Positions 46,930 to 55,741 of a DNA stretch of 64,000 nucleotides are shown here, piece by piece. Under the pieces are notes generated by a model that saw only the letters and a list, made by a program, of their open reading frames with translations, did not search any database and had not been told where the DNA came from. How positions within the stretch are numbered: the stretch's first letter is position 1; the number at the start of each line of letters is the position of its first letter. A program made the position numbers and the translations under genes. Origin of the DNA: Phocaeicola paurosaccharolyticus JCM 15092 (lineage in GTDB: Bacteria; Bacteroidota; Bacteroidia; Bacteroidales; Bacteroidaceae); assembly GCF_000613805.1 (NCBI RefSeq), contig NZ_BAJR01000004.1, positions 94,980 to 158,979 of the forward strand, in the 5' to 3' direction.

Positions 46930-48179
46930 ATTGAGAGTTTATAAATTTCAGGCAAAAATATTAAAATATTAGCATCTAATAAAATTATAGGAGTTGTTAT
47001 TGCGACAACTCCTATAAATATTAAATTAAATCTTCTTCTATATACGATAGGTAGTTCCCGGCAGTTATATCTGGATGCCATAATCTCGCCATAAGCACCT
47101 GCCGACCGTAATGCAATTAAGTCACCTCGGTGAGTCTTGTTCAGATCTATAGCTTTCCCGAATACGTCGGATGATTCACAGATTGGTCCTACAACATCGT
47201 ATGTCTCCATAGGTTCATCAGAACTTATGTTCTCAATCTTGTGATATGCTTGATAGAGTGCCGGACGTATCAGATCTGTCATACCGGCATCTAGAATAGC
47301 AAACTTCTTATTTGTACCTTCCTTAACATAGATTACTCTGCTTATCAAACTTCCACATTGTCCCACAACCGCACGTCCCAGTTCGAAATGCAATTTCTGT
47401 CCCGGATATAGCTTGATATGTTTGTGATATGTATTGAAGAATTCAGCAAAAGATGGAATTGGCTTACGGTTAGGGTGGGAGTAGTCTATACCCAATCCGC
47501 CACCTACATTGATACTCTTTACAATTATTCTCATTGATGTGAGTTTCTCTTGCAGCTGGTTTACTCTGTTGCAAAGAGCTACGAAGTCATCCATCTCGAG
47601 AATCTGTGAGCCGATATGGAAGTGCAATCCTACGAACTCTACATTGTTCATCTCTTTTGCCATATCGATAACCTTGTCCATATCCTCCATGCTGATGCCG
47701 AACTTGTTTTCAGCAAGTCCTGTAGTAATGTTTGCATGAGTATGTGCACCAACATTAGGATTTATTCTGAAAGCTACATTTGCTACTTTTCCTTTAGCTT
47801 TAGCCAGTTCGTTTATAACTTCAAGTTCAGGTACAGACTCAACGTTAAAGCATGATATGTTGTAGTCGAGTGCGAGATTAATCTCTTTATCACTTTTACC
47901 GACTCCAGCAAATACCACTTTATCAGCAGGGAATCCAGCTTTTATTGCTGCCTTAACTTCACCTCCGCTGACACAGTCTGCTCCTAAACCACTGTTGCTG
48001 ATTATTTCCAATATTTTGTTGTTAGCATTGGCTTTTATAGCATAATGAACATGGTAGTTTTCATACTTGCTCGCTTCTCTCTTTATTGTATCAAGAGTCT
48101 CTCTGAGGACCTTTGTATCATAGTAATAAAAAGGTGTCTCAATATTATTGAATTTATCTATAGGGAAAATTCCTTTCAT
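46905..48179 (-). CDS. lysA: Diaminopimelate decarboxylase, likely frameshifted near its 3' end
   Basis: The enzyme makes lysine from meso-DAP with PLP. The start is set at 48179 (MKGIFPIDKFNN). An ATG at 48236 lies beyond the lysC terminator and is rejected. Family motifs are the PLP lysine in HYAIKANAN, GLHFHIGSQ, NVGGGLGIDY, GPICESSDVFGK and AYGEIMASRYNCRELP. After that the open frame runs about 40 hydrophobic residues through a terminator hairpin. In another frame, SYIEEDLI and a stop at 47023-47021 follow CRELP, matching the normal C-terminus of a ~386-residue enzyme. An indel near 47047-47052 is suspected. Confidence 0.9.
   Translation of the reverse strand: MKGIFPIDKFNNIETPFYYYDTKVLRETLDTIKREASKYENYHVHYAIKANANNKILEIISNSGLGADCVSGGEVKAAIKAGFPADKVVFAGVGKSDKEINLALDYNISCFNVESVPELEVINELAKAKGKVANVAFRINPNVGAHTHANITTGLAENKFGISMEDMDKVIDMAKEMNNVEFVGLHFHIGSQILEMDDFVALCNRVNQLQEKLTSMRIIVKSINVGGGLGIDYSHPNRKPIPSFAEFFNTYHKHIKLYPGQKLHFELGRAVVGQCGSLISRVIYVKEGTNKKFAILDAGMTDLIRPALYQAYHKIENISSDEPMETYDVVGPICESSDVFGKAIDLNKTHRGDLIALRSAGAYGEIMASRYNCRELPIVYRRRFNLIFIGVVAITTPIILLDANILIFLPEIYKLSICLSLLMI
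46987..47015 (-). terminator. Terminator belonging to lysA
   Basis: A perfect 11-bp stem (46987-46997 with 47005-47015) is followed on the minus strand by a T-rich run. It lies inside the lysA open frame but just after the alternative-frame stop at 47021, which supports that stop as the original end. Confidence 0.75.
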
Positions 48180-48204
48180 AATCTTGTATGTATCTTTCAA
48201 ACAG

Positions 48205-48233
48205 AAAAAGGCGAAAATATGTTTCGCCTTTTT
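48205..48233 (-). terminator. Terminator or attenuating hairpin between lysC and lysA
   Basis: A perfect 12-bp stem (48205-48216 with 48222-48233) with a T run on the minus strand lies 19 bases after the lysC stop. lysA starts 26 bases further on. Confidence 0.8.
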
Positions 48234-48251
48234 CATAGTATGTTTAGTTAT

Positions 48252-49571
48252 TTATTTACAGTTAAATAGGTGATCACTTAGGTTCTGAAGAGCTTTTTTC
48301 TTATCGCTCTCCTTTATAAGGAAAGAGATATTGTAGTTACTTCCTCCGTAAGAGATCATTCTAACAGGTACATCTTTCATAGCCTCAAGAGTCTTAGCCT
48401 CGAAACCTACATTTTCCCATTCCAAATCACCTACAACGCAGATGATACACATATTTTTGTCGACAGTAACTGTACCATATTTCTTGAGGTCATCAAGAAT
48501 TTCATTCAGATGTTTGGTGTTATCGATAGATACAGATACACCAACCTCAGAAGTACAGATCATATCGATAGATGTCTGGTAGCTTTCGAATATTTCGAAT
48601 ACCTTTCTCAAGAAACCATGAGCAAGAAGCATTCTGCTTGACTTTATCTTGATAGCTGTAATATTATCCTTAGCAGCAACAGCCTTAATCTTACCTTTCT
48701 CTGTCTCGTTAGAGATCAATGTTCCAGGAGCTTTTGGCTCCATAGTATTGAGCAGTCTTACAGGTATGTTTGCATATTTTGCAGGCTGAATACAAGTAGG
48801 GTGAAGAATCTTAGCACCGAAGTATGCCAACTCTGCTGCCTCTTCAAAGTGAAGATGACGGACAGGAGATGTCTTTTCTACTATTCTAGGGTCATTATCA
48901 TGCATTCCGTCTATGTCTGTCCATATCTGAATTTCAGATGCGTTGACAGCAGCACCGATAAGTGATGCAGTGTAGTCACTGCCACCTCTTTGAAGGTTGT
49001 CTATTTCACCGTATGCATTTCTACAGATAAATCCTTGTGTGATATAGATATCTGCACCCTTGTGAAGTTCCAATTGTGCATCAAGTTTCTCTTTGATGTA
49101 GATTGGATCCGGTTCAGCGTTTTTGTCTGTACGCATGAACTCAAGAGCTGGAAGAAGGATAGTATTTACTCCCTGTTCAAGAAGGTAGTTTGTAACCATA
49201 TTTGTAGATATGATCTCACCTTGAGCAAGGATAACCTTCTCTTCGAAAAGAGTAAAGATATCTTTAGTGTACGAACGAATATAATCAAATTGAGCTTTAA
49301 GAAACTCACGAGTTTTCTGTTTATACTCTTCAGTTGAATATAGCTCATCAACATGCTGTTTATATTTACTTTCCAGTCTGTTGATAATCTCATTCGCACC
49401 GTCCGGATTCTTTTTGTAAAGATAGTCCGAAATTTCTACAAGAGTATTTGTTGTACCCGACATAGCTGATAGAACTACTATCTTCTGCTCGCCGTCAGTA
49501 ATCAATTTGGCTACCTCTATCATTCTTAAGGCAGAACCTACTGAAGTACCTCCAAACTTTAAAACTTTCAT
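48252..49571 (-). CDS. lysC: Aspartate kinase (monofunctional)
   Basis: The 439-residue protein phosphorylates aspartate, the first step to lysine, DAP, threonine and methionine. MKVLKFGGTSVGSALRM is the kinase signature. GFICRNAYGEIDNLQRGGSDYTASLIG and WTDIDGMHDNDPRIV belong to the catalytic core. Two C-terminal ACT domains (about 300-439) imply feedback inhibition. lysA follows on the same strand. The hairpin between them allows partial separation of expression. Confidence 0.97.
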   Translation of the reverse strand: MKVLKFGGTSVGSALRMIEVAKLITDGEQKIVVLSAMSGTTNTLVEISDYLYKKNPDGANEIINRLESKYKQHVDELYSTEEYKQKTREFLKAQFDYIRSYTKDIFTLFEEKVILAQGEIISTNMVTNYLLEQGVNTILLPALEFMRTDKNAEPDPIYIKEKLDAQLELHKGADIYITQGFICRNAYGEIDNLQRGGSDYTASLIGAAVNASEIQIWTDIDGMHDNDPRIVEKTSPVRHLHFEEAAELAYFGAKILHPTCIQPAKYANIPVRLLNTMEPKAPGTLISNETEKGKIKAVAAKDNITAIKIKSSRMLLAHGFLRKVFEIFESYQTSIDMICTSEVGVSVSIDNTKHLNEILDDLKKYGTVTVDKNMCIICVVGDLEWENVGFEAKTLEAMKDVPVRMISYGGSNYNISFLIKESDKKKALQNLSDHLFNCK

Positions 49572-49612
49572 CTTTCGTTACGTATATTAATGTTTCTATT
49601 ATAATTTCGTCA

Positions 49613-49620
49613 CAAAGTTA
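49613..49620 (-). promoter_or_regulatory. -7 promoter element for lysC
   Basis: TAACTTTG on the minus strand fits TAnnTTTG and lies 41 bases upstream of the ATG. Confidence 0.6.
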
Positions 49621-49681
49621 TAAAATATAGGCAAAAGACAATCATATTGCTCGTATATTTTATGATATTGGAATAAAATTG

Positions 49682-50380
49682 TTAATTATTTGAGGAAAAA
49701 TCATTAGTTACATCTACAACTCTATGATCTTCGAATTTATATACAATTCCAGGATATTCCTTTAATAGTGACAGATTGTGTGTTGTCATAATAATTGCAG
49801 AGCCTCTCAGACATACTGATTTTAGCAGTTCCACAATCTTACGTCCTGTCTCTATATCAAGATTTCCTGTAGGTTCATCTGCAAGTATCATCTCAGGCCT
49901 GTTAAGTATAGCTCTTGCAATGACAATTCTCTGCTGTTCTCCTCCTGATAGTTCGTTAGGCATTTTATAACCTTTGCCTTCCATACCTACCTCTTTCAGC
50001 ACCTCCTGTATTCTATCCTCAATCTCAATTTTATTATTCCACCCTGTGGCTTTAAGCACAAATTTCAGGTTATCATGTACCGTTCTGTCGGTAAGAAGTT
50101 GGAAGTCTTGAAATACAATACCGATTCTTCTTCTTAACTCCTGAATGGAACGATGCTTGATTGTCATCATATTATAGCCAAGAACAGTAGCCTCTCCGCT
50201 CAATATAGGCAGTTCACCATATATCGTCTTAAGCATTGAACTCTTTCCTGTTCCAACCTTGCCTATAAGGTAAACAAACTCTCCTTTGTTTATCTCGAAG
50301 TTTACATCTTCCAGTACAGTTAACTCCTGCTGATTGATTGCAACATCTTTATATTTTATAAGACAATCATTTTCCATCAT
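49682..50380 (-). CDS. ftsE: Cell-division ABC ATPase FtsE
   Basis: The 232-residue ATPase has Walker A GKVGTGKSS, the Q-loop GIVFQDFQLLTDRTVHDNL, the signature LSGGEQQRI and Walker B MILADEPTGNLD. The wording around the Q-loop is the FtsE type rather than LolD or MacB. FtsE works with the membrane protein FtsX at the divisome to activate cell-wall hydrolases. ftsX is not adjacent. The ATG overlaps the hisIE stop by one base (TAATG), so ftsE is the last gene of the histidine operon. Confidence 0.9.
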   Translation of the reverse strand: MMENDCLIKYKDVAINQQELTVLEDVNFEINKGEFVYLIGKVGTGKSSMLKTIYGELPILSGEATVLGYNMMTIKHRSIQELRRRIGIVFQDFQLLTDRTVHDNLKFVLKATGWNNKIEIEDRIQEVLKEVGMEGKGYKMPNELSGGEQQRIVIARAILNRPEMILADEPTGNLDIETGRKIVELLKSVCLRGSAIIMTTHNLSLLKEYPGIVYKFEDHRVVDVTNDFSSNN

Positions 50381-50991
50381 TAATGTTTTTTCCAGTTTTT
50401 GCTATGACGTTCTTTAAGTTCCCTAGCTAAATCTTCTATTCTATATCCTTTTGAAGTGAGCAATACTATCATATGATATATCAGGTCTGCTCCTTCGTAA
50501 ATCAGTCTTTCGTCTGTTCCGTTTGTAGCTTCGATTACAGTCTCTACAGCCTCTTCGCCAACCTTCTGTGCCATTTTGTTCACTCCTGACTCGAAAAGAC
50601 TTGTTGTGTATGAGCCTTCAGGCATCTCTTTATGACGTTGGTCTATAAAGTCTTGAAGCTCTTTTAAGAACATAATGTCCTGGCTGTTTTTGTCACCCCA
50701 GCAGGTGTCAGTACCCGTATGGCAAACAGGTCCTACAGGATCTACCATAATAAGAAGAGTGTCATTGTCGCAGTCAGCTTTCATTGACACAACATTCAAA
50801 AAGTTTCCACTCTCTTCTCCCTTAGTCCAAAGTCTGTTCTTAGTACGGCTGAAGAATGTTACTTTTCCTGTTTCCAAAGTCTTTTTGTAAGCCTCTTCGT
50901 TCATAAAGCCAAGCATCAATACCTTCTGAGTATAATTGTCTTGGATTATTGCAGGAACAAGTCCCTCCATTTTGCCAAAATCAAGTTCCAT
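50380..50991 (-). CDS. hisIE: Bifunctional phosphoribosyl-AMP cyclohydrolase / phosphoribosyl-ATP pyrophosphatase
   Basis: The 203-residue fusion catalyses the second and third steps of histidine synthesis. Residues ~1-105 are HisI (LMLGFMNEEAYKKTLETGKVTFFSRTK, with metal ligands in ADCDNDTLL and CHTGTDTCW). Residues ~115-203 are HisE (GSYTTSLFESGVNKMAQKVGEEAVETVIEA, YEGADLIYHM). The order and length are normal for the fusion. It is followed by ftsE with a one-base overlap. Confidence 0.97.
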   Translation of the reverse strand: MELDFGKMEGLVPAIIQDNYTQKVLMLGFMNEEAYKKTLETGKVTFFSRTKNRLWTKGEESGNFLNVVSMKADCDNDTLLIMVDPVGPVCHTGTDTCWGDKNSQDIMFLKELQDFIDQRHKEMPEGSYTTSLFESGVNKMAQKVGEEAVETVIEATNGTDERLIYEGADLIYHMIVLLTSKGYRIEDLARELKERHSKNWKKH

Positions 50992-51010
50992 ATTCTATAT
51001 ATTTTTTATT

Positions 51011-51766
51011 TTATATTCTAACATTTATATTTCTGCTGCAAAGATACTCTTTTAATTCAGGAATTTTTATTTCTCCGAAGTGAAAAACACTAGCAGCTAG
51101 AGCAGCGTCAGCTTTTCCTTCATTGAAAGTGTCATAGAAATCTTCCATGCATCCTGCTCCTCCTGATGCTATCAGGGGAATTGAGAGTATATCTGATAAT
51201 CTTGCAAGAGCCTCATTTGCATATCCCTCTTTTACACCGTCGTGGTTCATGCTTGTGAAAAGAATCTCGCCTGCACCTCTTTCATTAGCTTCGTGTGCCC
51301 AATCAAAGAGAGTTTTATCTGTCTCTACTCTTCCGCCATTGAGATAACATTTCCATATTCCATTACTTTCTTTGGCATCTATTGCTACCACGCATACTTG
51401 CTGACCGAAGTTTTTTGCTATATCTTCAATAAGTTGAGGATTTTTTATGGCTGAAGAGTTTATCGAAACTTTATCGGCACCTGCACTTAAAAGTCTCTCA
51501 ACATCTTTAAGTTCATTGATGCCACCGCCCACTGTAAAAGGTATGCTGATATTAGCAGCCACCTTCTTTACCATGTCGGTAAAAGTCTTTCTTCCCTCGA
51601 AACTTGCTGTGATGTCGAGGAATGTCAGTTCGTCAGCACCCTGATCGCTATATAGTTTACCTAGCTCTACAGGGTCACCTGCATTTCTAAGATTTTCAAA
51701 ATTTGTTCCCTTTACTGTCTTCCCATCTTTTATGTCTAGACATGGTATAATTCTTTTTGCTAACAT
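51011..51766 (-). CDS. hisF: Imidazole glycerol phosphate synthase, cyclase subunit
   Basis: The 251-residue TIM barrel closes the imidazole ring using ammonia from HisH, giving IGP and AICAR. Family motifs are [16 protein letters not shown] with the catalytic Asp11, [37 protein letters not shown] and [10 protein letters not shown]. It sits between hisA and hisIE in the operon, 11 bases after hisA. Confidence 0.98.
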   Translation of the reverse strand: MLAKRIIPCLDIKDGKTVKGTNFENLRNAGDPVELGKLYSDQGADELTFLDITASFEGRKTFTDMVKKVAANISIPFTVGGGINELKDVERLLSAGADKVSINSSAIKNPQLIEDIAKNFGQQVCVVAIDAKESNGIWKCYLNGGRVETDKTLFDWAHEANERGAGEILFTSMNHDGVKEGYANEALARLSDILSIPLIASGGAGCMEDFYDTFNEGKADAALAASVFHFGEIKIPELKEYLCSRNINVRI

Positions 51767-51777
51767 AGACTATGCAA

Positions 51778-52497
51778 TCAATAAAAACGTGATAATTCTT
51801 TTAATGAGATTTTTCCCTCGTATATAGCTTTGCCAAATACTACAGCAGGTATGTTTGCCTCCTCTAATCTCTCTATATCTTCTATACAGCTAACTCCACC
51901 GCTTGCAATAAGGTGCATATCAGGGAATTTCTCTATAATTTTTTTGTATAAATCAACAGCAGGACCATTAAGCATGCCATCTTTGCTAATGTCTGTGCAG
52001 AGTACTTTTCGGATACCTTTCTGTGAGTAATCATCGAGGAAAGGTATCAGTTCAATCTCACTGTTCTCTTTCCATCCATTAATAGAGATCTTTTCATCCT
52101 TGACATCGGCTCCGAGAATCAGCTTCTCACTTCCGAACATCTCTATCCACCTCTTCATAAGTGCCGGCTCTTTAACGGCAACACTGCCGATGGTAACCAT
52201 CTGAGCACCGTTATCGAAAGCGATTACTATATCCTGGTCACTCTTTATGCCACCGCCGAAATCTATTATCATTGATGTACGCGATGCTATCTTGTCAAGC
52301 ACATTATAGTTTACGACATGATGTGATGCAGCACCGTCAAGGTCGACCACATGTAGTCTGTGAAGACCATGTGCTTCAAACTCTTTTGCAACTTCCAGAG
52401 GATCCTCGTTGTATACCTTCTTTGTCGCGTAATCTCCCTGAGATAGACGGACACACTTACCATCTATAATGTCTATTGCTGGGATAATTTCTATCAT
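51778..52497 (-). CDS. hisA: ProFAR isomerase
   Basis: The 239-residue TIM barrel performs the Amadori rearrangement of ProFAR to PRFAR. Motifs are IIPAIDIIDGKCVRLSQGDY with the catalytic Asp, HVVDLDGA, IDFGGGIKSDQD, ILGADVKD and LIASGGVSCIED. It is homologous to the adjacent hisF, as usual. Confidence 0.97.
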   Translation of the reverse strand: MIEIIPAIDIIDGKCVRLSQGDYATKKVYNEDPLEVAKEFEAHGLHRLHVVDLDGAASHHVVNYNVLDKIASRTSMIIDFGGGIKSDQDIVIAFDNGAQMVTIGSVAVKEPALMKRWIEMFGSEKLILGADVKDEKISINGWKENSEIELIPFLDDYSQKGIRKVLCTDISKDGMLNGPAVDLYKKIIEKFPDMHLIASGGVSCIEDIERLEEANIPAVVFGKAIYEGKISLKELSRFY

Positions 52498-52576
52498 TGT
52501 GCTTTAAATCTCTATTTAATTAAATCGAAAAATATTGGCCTTCGTGATGGCCTCATATAACTAAGGTATGTATGCC

Positions 52577-53167
52577 TTAAAGATTCAGAAAATTCTGTAA
52601 GATCTTTTCGCCTGTCTTTCCACTCTTTTCAGGATGGAACTGCGTAGCGTAGAAGTTGTCACGGTGAAGTGAGGCGCTGAAAGGAATTATATATTCTGTC
52701 TTAGCAGCAGTAAATTCATTTACTGGAACATAATAGCTATGAACGAAGTATACGAATTCCTCTTTTGTAAATCCTTTGAATAGTTCATCCTTTAGGTCGA
52801 ATATAGTATTCCATCCCATATGTGGAACCTTCTCTATGTGTATATTAGGGATAAATCTTTTAACACTCACATCGAAAATGCCAAGTCCGGTAGTATCGCC
52901 CTCTTCCATATAGTTACACATAAGCTGCATGCCTAAGCATACACCGAGAAGAGGTTGCTTAAGATCCTTTATCACTCTGTCAAGACCACACTGCTTGAGG
53001 TGATCCATGGTGGTCTTTGCTTCACCAACACCGGGAAATATGACCTTATCGGCACTCATCAGTTTCTCTTTGTCGGCTGTTATTTCAGCATCAACCCCCA
53101 ATCTCTTCAGTGCATAGTCCACTGAATAGATATTTCCTGCGTTATATTTTACTATTGCAACTTTCAT
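52577..53167 (-). CDS. hisH: Imidazole glycerol phosphate synthase, glutaminase subunit
   Basis: The 196-residue class-I glutamine amidotransferase has the nucleophile elbow GVCLGMQLM with the catalytic Cys, and the late His/Glu pair in ATQFHPEKSG. VIFPGVGEAKTTMD forms the oxyanion region. It supplies ammonia to HisF. Its ATG overlaps the stop of purU, and hisA follows after about 80 bases. Confidence 0.97.
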   Translation of the reverse strand: MKVAIVKYNAGNIYSVDYALKRLGVDAEITADKEKLMSADKVIFPGVGEAKTTMDHLKQCGLDRVIKDLKQPLLGVCLGMQLMCNYMEEGDTTGLGIFDVSVKRFIPNIHIEKVPHMGWNTIFDLKDELFKGFTKEEFVYFVHSYYVPVNEFTAAKTEYIIPFSASLHRDNFYATQFHPEKSGKTGEKILQNFLNL

Positions 53168-54024
53168 CAGCTGAAAATTACTGTTTTATTTTTGTAAGCC
53201 AATACTTTTCTCTCTATATGTTTGTTTACCGCTCTCGAAAGGACAATCTTTTCAAGGTCTTTACCTTTGCTTACCAGATCTTCGATAGCATCCTTGTGAG
53301 TAATTCTCACAACATCCTGCTCGATGATTGGTCCAGCATCAAGTTCTGTGGTTACATAGTGACTTGTTGCACCGATAATCTTCACACCACGTTCGAATGC
53401 AGCATGATATGGTTTTGCACCAACGAATGCCGGTAAGAAAGAGTGGTGGATGTTGATTATCTTATTAGGATAGCTCTCAATCATCTTTTCCGATATAACC
53501 TGCATATATCTTGCTAGAACGATAAAGTCAATGTTGTGCTTTTTCAATAAGTCCATCTCAGCCTGTTCCTGTTCCATCTTATTCTCCTTAGTGATAGGGA
53601 AGAGGTAGAATGGTATACCGAATCTTTCTGCCACATGCTGTAAATCCGGATGGTTGCTTATAATCAAAGGAATTTCTACATCCCATTCACCTGCTGTATA
53701 TCTTGCAAGCATATCAAATAGGCAGTGAGAGAGTTTAGAAACGAAAATAGCCATCTTTGGTTTTATGTCGCTGAAGTATAATCTGAACATCATCTCATAC
53801 TTCTGAGCATATAACGTTTCAAAATAATCCTCAATCTTGTCTTTTGGAATAAAGAAATCATTTAGTTCCCACTCTATCCTCATAAAGAAAATATTCTCTA
53901 TATGATCTACATATTGATCAAGATACACAATATTACCTTTGTTTATGGTGATGAAATTAGTTACGTCTGCCAAAATACCCGGTTTGTCCGGACAGTGCAA
54001 CAACAATTTTGCCGTAGTATTCAT
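53167..54024 (-). CDS. purU: Formyltetrahydrofolate deformylase
   Basis: The 285-residue enzyme hydrolyses 10-formyl-THF to THF and formate. An ACT domain lies at about 5-80 (LLLHCPDKPGILADVTNFI). The formyltransferase fold follows with its catalytic residues in INIHHSFLPAFVGAKPYHAA and TELDAGPIIEQD. It is the first gene of the purU-hisHAF-hisIE-ftsE transcript. The formate it releases is a substrate of PurT, also in this window. Confidence 0.96.
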   Translation of the reverse strand: MNTTAKLLLHCPDKPGILADVTNFITINKGNIVYLDQYVDHIENIFFMRIEWELNDFFIPKDKIEDYFETLYAQKYEMMFRLYFSDIKPKMAIFVSKLSHCLFDMLARYTAGEWDVEIPLIISNHPDLQHVAERFGIPFYLFPITKENKMEQEQAEMDLLKKHNIDFIVLARYMQVISEKMIESYPNKIINIHHSFLPAFVGAKPYHAAFERGVKIIGATSHYVTTELDAGPIIEQDVVRITHKDAIEDLVSKGKDLEKIVLSRAVNKHIERKVLAYKNKTVIFS

Positions 54025-54060
54025 ATTTTATACCTTTCTTGATTTATTTATTTCAGCAGG

Positions 54061-54068
54061 CAAAAATA
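54061..54068 (-). promoter_or_regulatory. -7 promoter element for the purU-his operon
   Basis: TATTTTTG on the minus strand fits TAnnTTTG and lies 36 bases upstream of the purU ATG. No histidine attenuator peptide is visible in this short leader. Confidence 0.55.
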
Positions 54069-54226
54069 ACGATTTATTGCTAATTTTAGGTAATAACCTA
54101 CCGAAAGATTGATGAAAATGAATAAAATCTTTCATTATATAATCTTTATTGGCATTTTTGATATCGATTATGCTCTTTATATCAAAAAAATAAACAAACA
54201 AAGCTGTAGAAAAATTAAATCAGCTA

Positions 54227-54256
54227 TTGCAAGTTTCAAAAAAACGACTACCTTTG
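54227..54256 (+). promoter_or_regulatory. Promoter of the tRNA-Asp pair
   Basis: TTG at 54227-54229 and TACCTTTG at 54249-54256 are spaced by 19 bases, matching the Bacteroidales -33/-7 consensus. Confidence 0.7.
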
Positions 54257-54290
54257 CAACCGCAATAGCGAAAGAGGCATTTGAAATTCT

Positions 54291-54364
54291 GGTGCGTTAG
54301 TTCAGTTGGTTAGAATACATGCCTGTCACGCATGGGGTCACGGGTTCGAGTCCCGTACGCACCG
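54291..54364 (+). tRNA. tRNA-Asp (GTC), copy 1
   Basis: This 74-nt cloverleaf has acceptor GGTGCGT/ACGCACC, anticodon loop CTGTCAC (anticodon GTC), T-loop TTCGAGT and discriminator G. CCA is not encoded. Confidence 0.97.
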
Positions 54365-54391
54365 CTTCTCTTTTATATTTGCATCAATTTT

Positions 54392-54465
54392 GGTGTGTTA
54401 GTTCAGTTGGTTAGAATACATGCCTGTCACGCATGGGGTCACGGGTTCGAGTCCCGTACACACCG
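54392..54465 (+). tRNA. tRNA-Asp (GTC), copy 2
   Basis: This 74-nt copy is identical to the first except for a compensatory C-G to T-A change in the acceptor stem (GGTGTGT/ACACACC). It lies 27 bases downstream and is co-transcribed. Confidence 0.97.
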
Positions 54466-54469
54466 CAAG

Positions 54470-54493
54470 AAGTTCTGAAGAAATTCAGGACTT
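54470..54493 (+). terminator. Terminator of the tRNA-Asp pair
   Basis: Arms 54470-54478 and 54485-54493 form a 9-bp stem with one wobble pair, followed by T6. Confidence 0.75.
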
Positions 54494-54631
54494 TTTTGTT
54501 TACAAGAGGGTATCTCGGATCATACCGAAATTCTGAGGGATTGAAGATTTAATTTTTTATGCTTCTATCTTGAAAATTAAATTAATTAAATGATTTATAG
54601 TTTATAGAGAATAAGATATTCATTCCTTTTG

Positions 54632-54639
54632 TATCTTTG
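54632..54639 (+). promoter_or_regulatory. -7 promoter element for the acyltransferase gene
   Basis: TATCTTTG fits TAnnTTTG. It lies 58 bases upstream of the ATG at 54698 and inside a longer upstream frame, which fixes the later start. Confidence 0.6.
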
Positions 54640-54697
54640 CGCCGCAAATAGAGAAACTCAACTTTTTAGTTTAATTTTCAGAGTAAAAGATAAAGAG

Positions 54698-55675
54698 ATG
54701 TCACTTACAAAAAGAGATTATAGAATTGACGGAATAAAATTCTTACTTATCTGCTTAGTAATTATCGGCCATTATATTGAACCTTCCAGGTATAAAAGTG
54801 ATGTTAGCGGTACGCTATATAGCCTGATTTACATGTTGCATATGCCACTGTTCGTAATGATAAGCGGTTATTTTTGTGGAGAACAGTCTCTCAAAAAGTT
54901 GAATAAGTTCACTATGCGTATGTTTGAGGTTATTGCAATTGTGATAGGAGTGAGCTATTTCTTTATTAACTCTAATATAGAGTCTGTATTTATCTTTACC
55001 ACTCCACTTTGGTTTATTCTGTCGCTTGTATACTGGAAATGGTACTCATATCTGTTGGATATTTCCGGAGTCAGTCGTGGCTTTCAGGTTGTTATTTCAT
55101 ATGTAATAGCTATATCAGGCTTCATCTTCCTGAACGATAACCAGGAGTTCCTCTCTGCATCAAGGGCTTTTCAGTTCCTTCCTTACTTCTCTATAGGCAG
55201 GTGGATAAGCAATAAGAGTTTCTCTTTCAACAAGAGTGCAGCTTGGACATTGATTATTATTCTCTCCTTGGCTGCAATATTCCTATCTAGCAGAACACTA
55301 CATCTGTTTGAATTCCAAAGAGAGGGTCTATTCATTCTTGCATCTAAAGTAAAGATGCCAATTTATATATGCTTTACTCTTAAAATGTCTCTTTGGGCAT
55401 TAACAGCTTTTGTTTCAATAATGTTGATTAATATAGTGAGGATGCCACGTATATTCGAGAAGTATGGAAAATATACCTTGTCTATCTTTTGCTTTCACTG
55501 TTACTCATATCCGTTGGTTATAAGATACTTCCATACACTCCATTATGAGCTCTTGCTCTCCATGATAAGTATTGTGCTGTTTGTCATTATTGCACGTAAA
55601 GAGATAATATCTAAGTTCATTACTAATCCGGTGTCGCTGCTTATTAACGTTTCGAAAAATTACAGTCGCTCCTGA
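54698..55675 (+). CDS. Membrane acyltransferase, family 3
   Basis: The protein has 325 residues from the ATG at 54698. The frame extends to 54629, but the promoter lies within that stretch. It has about ten membrane helices and the acyltransferase-3 start pattern RDYRIDGIKFLLICLVIIGHYIEP, with the catalytic-type His in helix 1. MLHMPLFVMISGYFCG follows. Such proteins O-acetylate surface polysaccharides or other glycans. The gene stands alone. Confidence 0.9.
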   Translation: MSLTKRDYRIDGIKFLLICLVIIGHYIEPSRYKSDVSGTLYSLIYMLHMPLFVMISGYFCGEQSLKKLNKFTMRMFEVIAIVIGVSYFFINSNIESVFIFTTPLWFILSLVYWKWYSYLLDISGVSRGFQVVISYVIAISGFIFLNDNQEFLSASRAFQFLPYFSIGRWISNKSFSFNKSAAWTLIIILSLAAIFLSSRTLHLFEFQREGLFILASKVKMPIYICFTLKMSLWALTAFVSIMLINIVRMPRIFEKYGKYTLSIFCFHCYSYPLVIRYFHTLHYELLLSMISIVLFVIIARKEIISKFITNPVSLLINVSKNYSRS

Positions 55676-55687
55676 TTTTCATATAAT

Positions 55688-55733
55688 AAAAGAGGCTATA
55701 CATTAAGTTATTACTTGTTGTATAGCCTCTTTT
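55688..55733. terminator. Terminator after the acyltransferase gene
   Basis: A perfect 15-bp stem (55688-55702 with 55719-55733) is flanked by A and T runs, so it could also serve the convergent flavodoxin gene, whose stop is at 55742. Confidence 0.88.
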
Positions 55734-55741
55734 CTATATTG

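Noticed and set aside
48180..48236. Longer start for lysA
   Set aside because: These codons overlap the lysC terminator hairpin, and MKGIFPIDKF at 48179 is the usual start.
52498..52576. Structured element between hisH and hisA
   Set aside because: Short GGCC and AAGG/CCTT repeats are present, but they form no convincing stem or known motif.
54629..54697. Longer start for the acyltransferase
   Set aside because: The promoter element (54632-54639) lies within it, and the family pattern begins after the ATG at 54698.
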